Source: Corynebacterium heidelbergense
GTDB lineage: Bacteria; Actinomycetota; Actinomycetes; Mycobacteriales; Mycobacteriaceae
Assembly: GCF_028609845.1 (NCBI RefSeq)
Contig: NZ_CP063191.1
Location: forward strand, 2,108,001-2,172,000
DNA: 64,000 bases
Reading direction: 5' to 3'
Position numbers and translations under genes: made by a program
Part shown: piece after piece, positions 62,302 through 64,000 of the stretch
Layout of the letters: the number at the start of each line of letters is the position of its first letter
Numbering within the stretch: position 1 is the first letter of the stretch
Notes under the pieces: model-generated
Databases searched by the model: none
Seen by the model: only the letters and a program-made list of their open reading frames with translations
What the model was told of the DNA's origin: nothing

Positions 62302-62985
62302 ATGCCTGAAACCCCCGAAATCCTGTCCCGCGCGGGCATTTTTCAGGGAGTCGACCCCGGGGCCGTGCGCTCGTTGATCGAGCAGCTAGATTCTGTGAAG
62401 TTCCCCCGCGGCACGACCATTTTCAACGAGGGCGAGCCCGGAGACCGGCTGTACATCATCGTCAGCGGCAAGGTGAAGCTCGCCCGGCACGCCGCCGACG
62501 GGCGGGAGAACCTGTTGACGGTCATGGGCCCCTCGGACATGTTCGGGGAGCTGTCCATCTTCGACCCCGGTCCGCGCACCTCCTCCGCCGTGTGCGTGAC
62601 GGACGTGCGGGCCGCGACGATGGATTCCGCCATGCTCCACGCGTGGATCGGGGCGCACCCGGCAATCTCCGAGCAGCTCTTGCGGGTGCTGGCCCGCCGC
62701 CTGCGCCGGACGAACAACTCCCTGGCGGACCTCATCTTCACCGACGTGCCCGGCCGCGTTGCCAAGGCCCTGCTACAGCTAGCCAATCGCTTTGGCACGC
62801 AAGAGGGCGGGGCGCTGCGAGTGCATCACGACCTAACCCAGGAGGAGATTGCGCAGCTCGTGGGGGCTTCCCGGGAGACGGTGAACAAGGCCTTGGCCGA
62901 ATTCGCGCAGCGCGGGTGGATCAAGCTGGAGGGCAAGGCCGTGGTCATCTCCGACACGGAGCGCTTGGCTCGCCGCGCCCGCTAG
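62302..62985 (+). CDS. glxR: GlxR, cAMP-responsive Crp/FNR family global regulator
   Basis: A 227-aa regulator, the exact length of C. glutamicum GlxR. The cyclic-nucleotide-binding domain spans ~10-125, with [20 protein letters not shown] and the phosphate-binding cassette [17 protein letters not shown]. The dimer helix follows, then a winged HTH with recognition region [20 protein letters not shown] and [13 protein letters not shown]. GlxR controls hundreds of corynebacterial genes, including the glyoxylate genes present here. Its ligand is made by the cyclase at 33737. The genes around it (nth, MBL, RidA) match the mycobacterial crp locus. Confidence 0.97.
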   Translation: MPETPEILSRAGIFQGVDPGAVRSLIEQLDSVKFPRGTTIFNEGEPGDRLYIIVSGKVKLARHAADGRENLLTVMGPSDMFGELSIFDPGPRTSSAVCVTDVRAATMDSAMLHAWIGAHPAISEQLLRVLARRLRRTNNSLADLIFTDVPGRVAKALLQLANRFGTQEGGALRVHHDLTQEEIAQLVGASRETVNKALAEFAQRGWIKLEGKAVVISDTERLARRAR

Positions 62986-62994
62986 CGGGGAACG

Positions 62995-63834
62995 CTACTT
63001 CTTTTGCAGGAAACGCAGGGTCACGCGCGTGGACTGGGCTGCGGCGTCCCGCAGGACCGGGTCCACGTCGGTGTAGATGTAGTCCACGATTTCGGAGACG
63101 TCCGCGTCGTCCCCGAGCTCCGCCAGCGCTTGTTTGACCTGCTCGAGGCGCTGCTCCCGCCGGTCAATGTAGCGCTGAGCGATTTCTGCGGTGTTCGGCT
63201 GATCCGGCCCGTGCCCGGGCAGCAGCGGCACGTTAGAACCGCGATCCCGCAGGGTGGCCAGGGTATCCAGGTAGGCGCCAAGGTCCCCGTCCGTTTCGGA
63301 GATCATCGTGGTGTGGCGCCCGGCGATGGTGTCCCCGGTGATGATGGCTTCCACATCCGAATCATCCGTTCCCCCCTCGGAGTGGATGAAGAAGCTCACG
63401 CTGTCCGCAGTGTGGCCGGGCGTGTGGACCACCTCGATGGTGGGGGTCAGCCCCTCGAAGGAGATGATCTCCCCATCCTGCAGCGGCTCCGCCCCGCCAT
63501 AGCAGTACTGCTTGTCAAAGGCCCGCACCTGCACCCCGGAGATCTGGCGGAAGCGGTGGGCCCCGCCGGCGTGGTCGTGGTGGCGGTGGGTGAGCAACAC
63601 GACGGCGATGTTGGCGGGGTTTTCCTCGTCGGGGCCGGTGGCCTTGGACCACAGCACGTTGAGGTGCCCTTCATCCTGCGGACCCGGATCGACCACCACG
63701 GAGACGGAATCGCCTTCGCCGCGCAGGACCCAGGAGTTGGTGCCCTCCAGCGCCGCGTAGCTCGGGTTGGGGGCCAGCACAACCCCCGCATTGGCTGTGA
63801 CCGGTCGCAATTGGCTGTACGCAGGATGTTTCAT
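62995..63834 (-). CDS. MBL-fold metallo-hydrolase
   Basis: A 279-aa metallo-beta-lactamase-fold hydrolase. The metal motif is LLTHRHHDHAGGAHRF (HxHxDH), with further ligands in VVHTPGHTADSVSFF, IITGDTIAGRH and LLPGHGPDQPNTA. A C-terminal helical extension (RREQRLEQVKQALAEL) resembles LACTB2/RNase-like MBL proteins, which act on RNA or small esters. The substrate is undetermined. The start at 63834 has TACACT ending 7 nt upstream, suggesting a leaderless mRNA. It is convergent with glxR, with stops 10 bp apart, as at the mycobacterial crp locus. Confidence 0.9.
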   Translation of the reverse strand: MKHPAYSQLRPVTANAGVVLAPNPSYAALEGTNSWVLRGEGDSVSVVVDPGPQDEGHLNVLWSKATGPDEENPANIAVVLLTHRHHDHAGGAHRFRQISGVQVRAFDKQYCYGGAEPLQDGEIISFEGLTPTIEVVHTPGHTADSVSFFIHSEGGTDDSDVEAIITGDTIAGRHTTMISETDGDLGAYLDTLATLRDRGSNVPLLPGHGPDQPNTAEIAQRYIDRREQRLEQVKQALAELGDDADVSEIVDYIYTDVDPVLRDAAAQSTRVTLRFLQKK

Positions 63835-63870
63835 GGGGTCCAGTGTACGACTCACCGGGGGCTTTCGTCG

Positions 63871-64000
63871 TTACTTGGCGCTGTGGCGGATCTGGGCCAT
63901 GACCTCGATTTCCACAGGGGACCCGAGGGGCAACTCGGCCACGCCCACTGCGGCGCGCGCGTGGGTACCGGCGTCCCCAAAAATGTGCCCCAGTAGGTCG
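63871..64000 (-). CDS. RidA family protein (N-terminus beyond window)
   Basis: The last 42 residues of a protein enter from the right edge: LLGHIFGDAGTHARAAVGVA, then ELPLGSPVEIEVMAQIRHSA before the stop at 63871. This is the C-terminal signature of RidA/YjgF/Rv3678c proteins, including the conserved arginine (THARAAVG) and glutamate (VEIEVMA), which deaminate reactive enamines/imines. Its position upstream of the MBL gene matches the mycobacterial order. Confidence 0.9.
   Translation of the reverse strand, partial: DLLGHIFGDAGTHARAAVGVAELPLGSPVEIEVMAQIRHSAK

Overview
The window is a GC-rich chromosomal segment of a mycolate-containing actinobacterium, almost certainly a Corynebacterium. The main evidence is RamB (20711-22210), the cAMP receptor GlxR (62302-62985), a membrane class III adenylate cyclase (33737-35263), an antigen 85-type mycolyltransferase (23940-25088) and an actinobacterial Tad pilus locus. 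The order holB, adenylate cyclase, topA, csp, DEAD/DEAH helicase, Tad locus, holin-X protein, epoxide-hydrolase-like protein, marP, Nudix, tlpA, nth, Crp/GlxR, MBL, RidA matches the backbone shared by corynebacteria and mycobacteria. No IS element, prophage, CRISPR array or rRNA operon was seen. One tRNA gene, Thr(CGT), is present.

Region 1 (1-13.5 kb) is purine-nitrogen and C2 metabolism. A minus-strand run encodes allantoinase, allantoicase, an NCS1 permease, an Asp/Glu/hydantoin racemase and, cut by the window edge, a flavoprotein oxygenase. Upstream lie a CitE/HpcH-like DUF6986 protein and a HAD phosphatase, then a non-coding array of ~52-bp degenerate repeats. Malate synthase G and isocitrate lyase follow as a divergent pair. 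Allantoin breakdown yields glyoxylate, so the neighbourhood forms a plausible route from allantoin to malate. A good RamB box lies upstream of aceA, and ramB itself is 9 kb away.

Region 2 (13.5-20.7 kb) begins with an orphan MerB-type organomercurial lyase homologue whose presumed start overlaps a perfect palindrome. It is followed by a creatine module: creatinase, two paralogous MHS-type MFS carriers and a divergent monomeric sarcosine oxidase. Together with the allantoin genes this suggests growth on animal nitrogenous waste.

Region 3 (20.7-32.4 kb) holds ramB, lpd, a secreted mycolyltransferase, an MFS carrier, a large acyl-CoA dehydrogenase with a PspC-domain partner, a tiny envelope-like protein, DUF1990, a MhuD-type haem-degrading enzyme, an uncharacterised small gene pair and the tRNA.

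Region 4 (32.4-50.5 kb) is replication and cAMP backbone (holB, cyaB, topA, csp, MrfA-like helicase). It is interrupted by an acyl-CoA dehydrogenase pseudogene and by an ~8-kb accessory block between topA and csp. That block encodes a GT1 glycosyltransferase, two convergent secreted GH5 endoglycoceramidase-like enzymes, a secreted alpha/beta hydrolase and a secreted lipase, which look like tools for attacking host lipids and glycolipids.

Region 5 (50.5-64 kb) is the Tad/Flp pilus locus (Ssd/TadZ, TadA, a fused TadB-TadC, a pilin with a very long leader, two TadE/G-like proteins). It is followed by a HAD phosphatase, a Fic-like protein that has lost the catalytic histidine, a holin-X protein, and the marP-nudix-tlpA-nth / glxR / MBL / ridA block. 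Many genes here lack a Shine-Dalgarno sequence and instead carry a TANNNT box 6-8 nt before the start codon, as expected for leaderless mRNAs.
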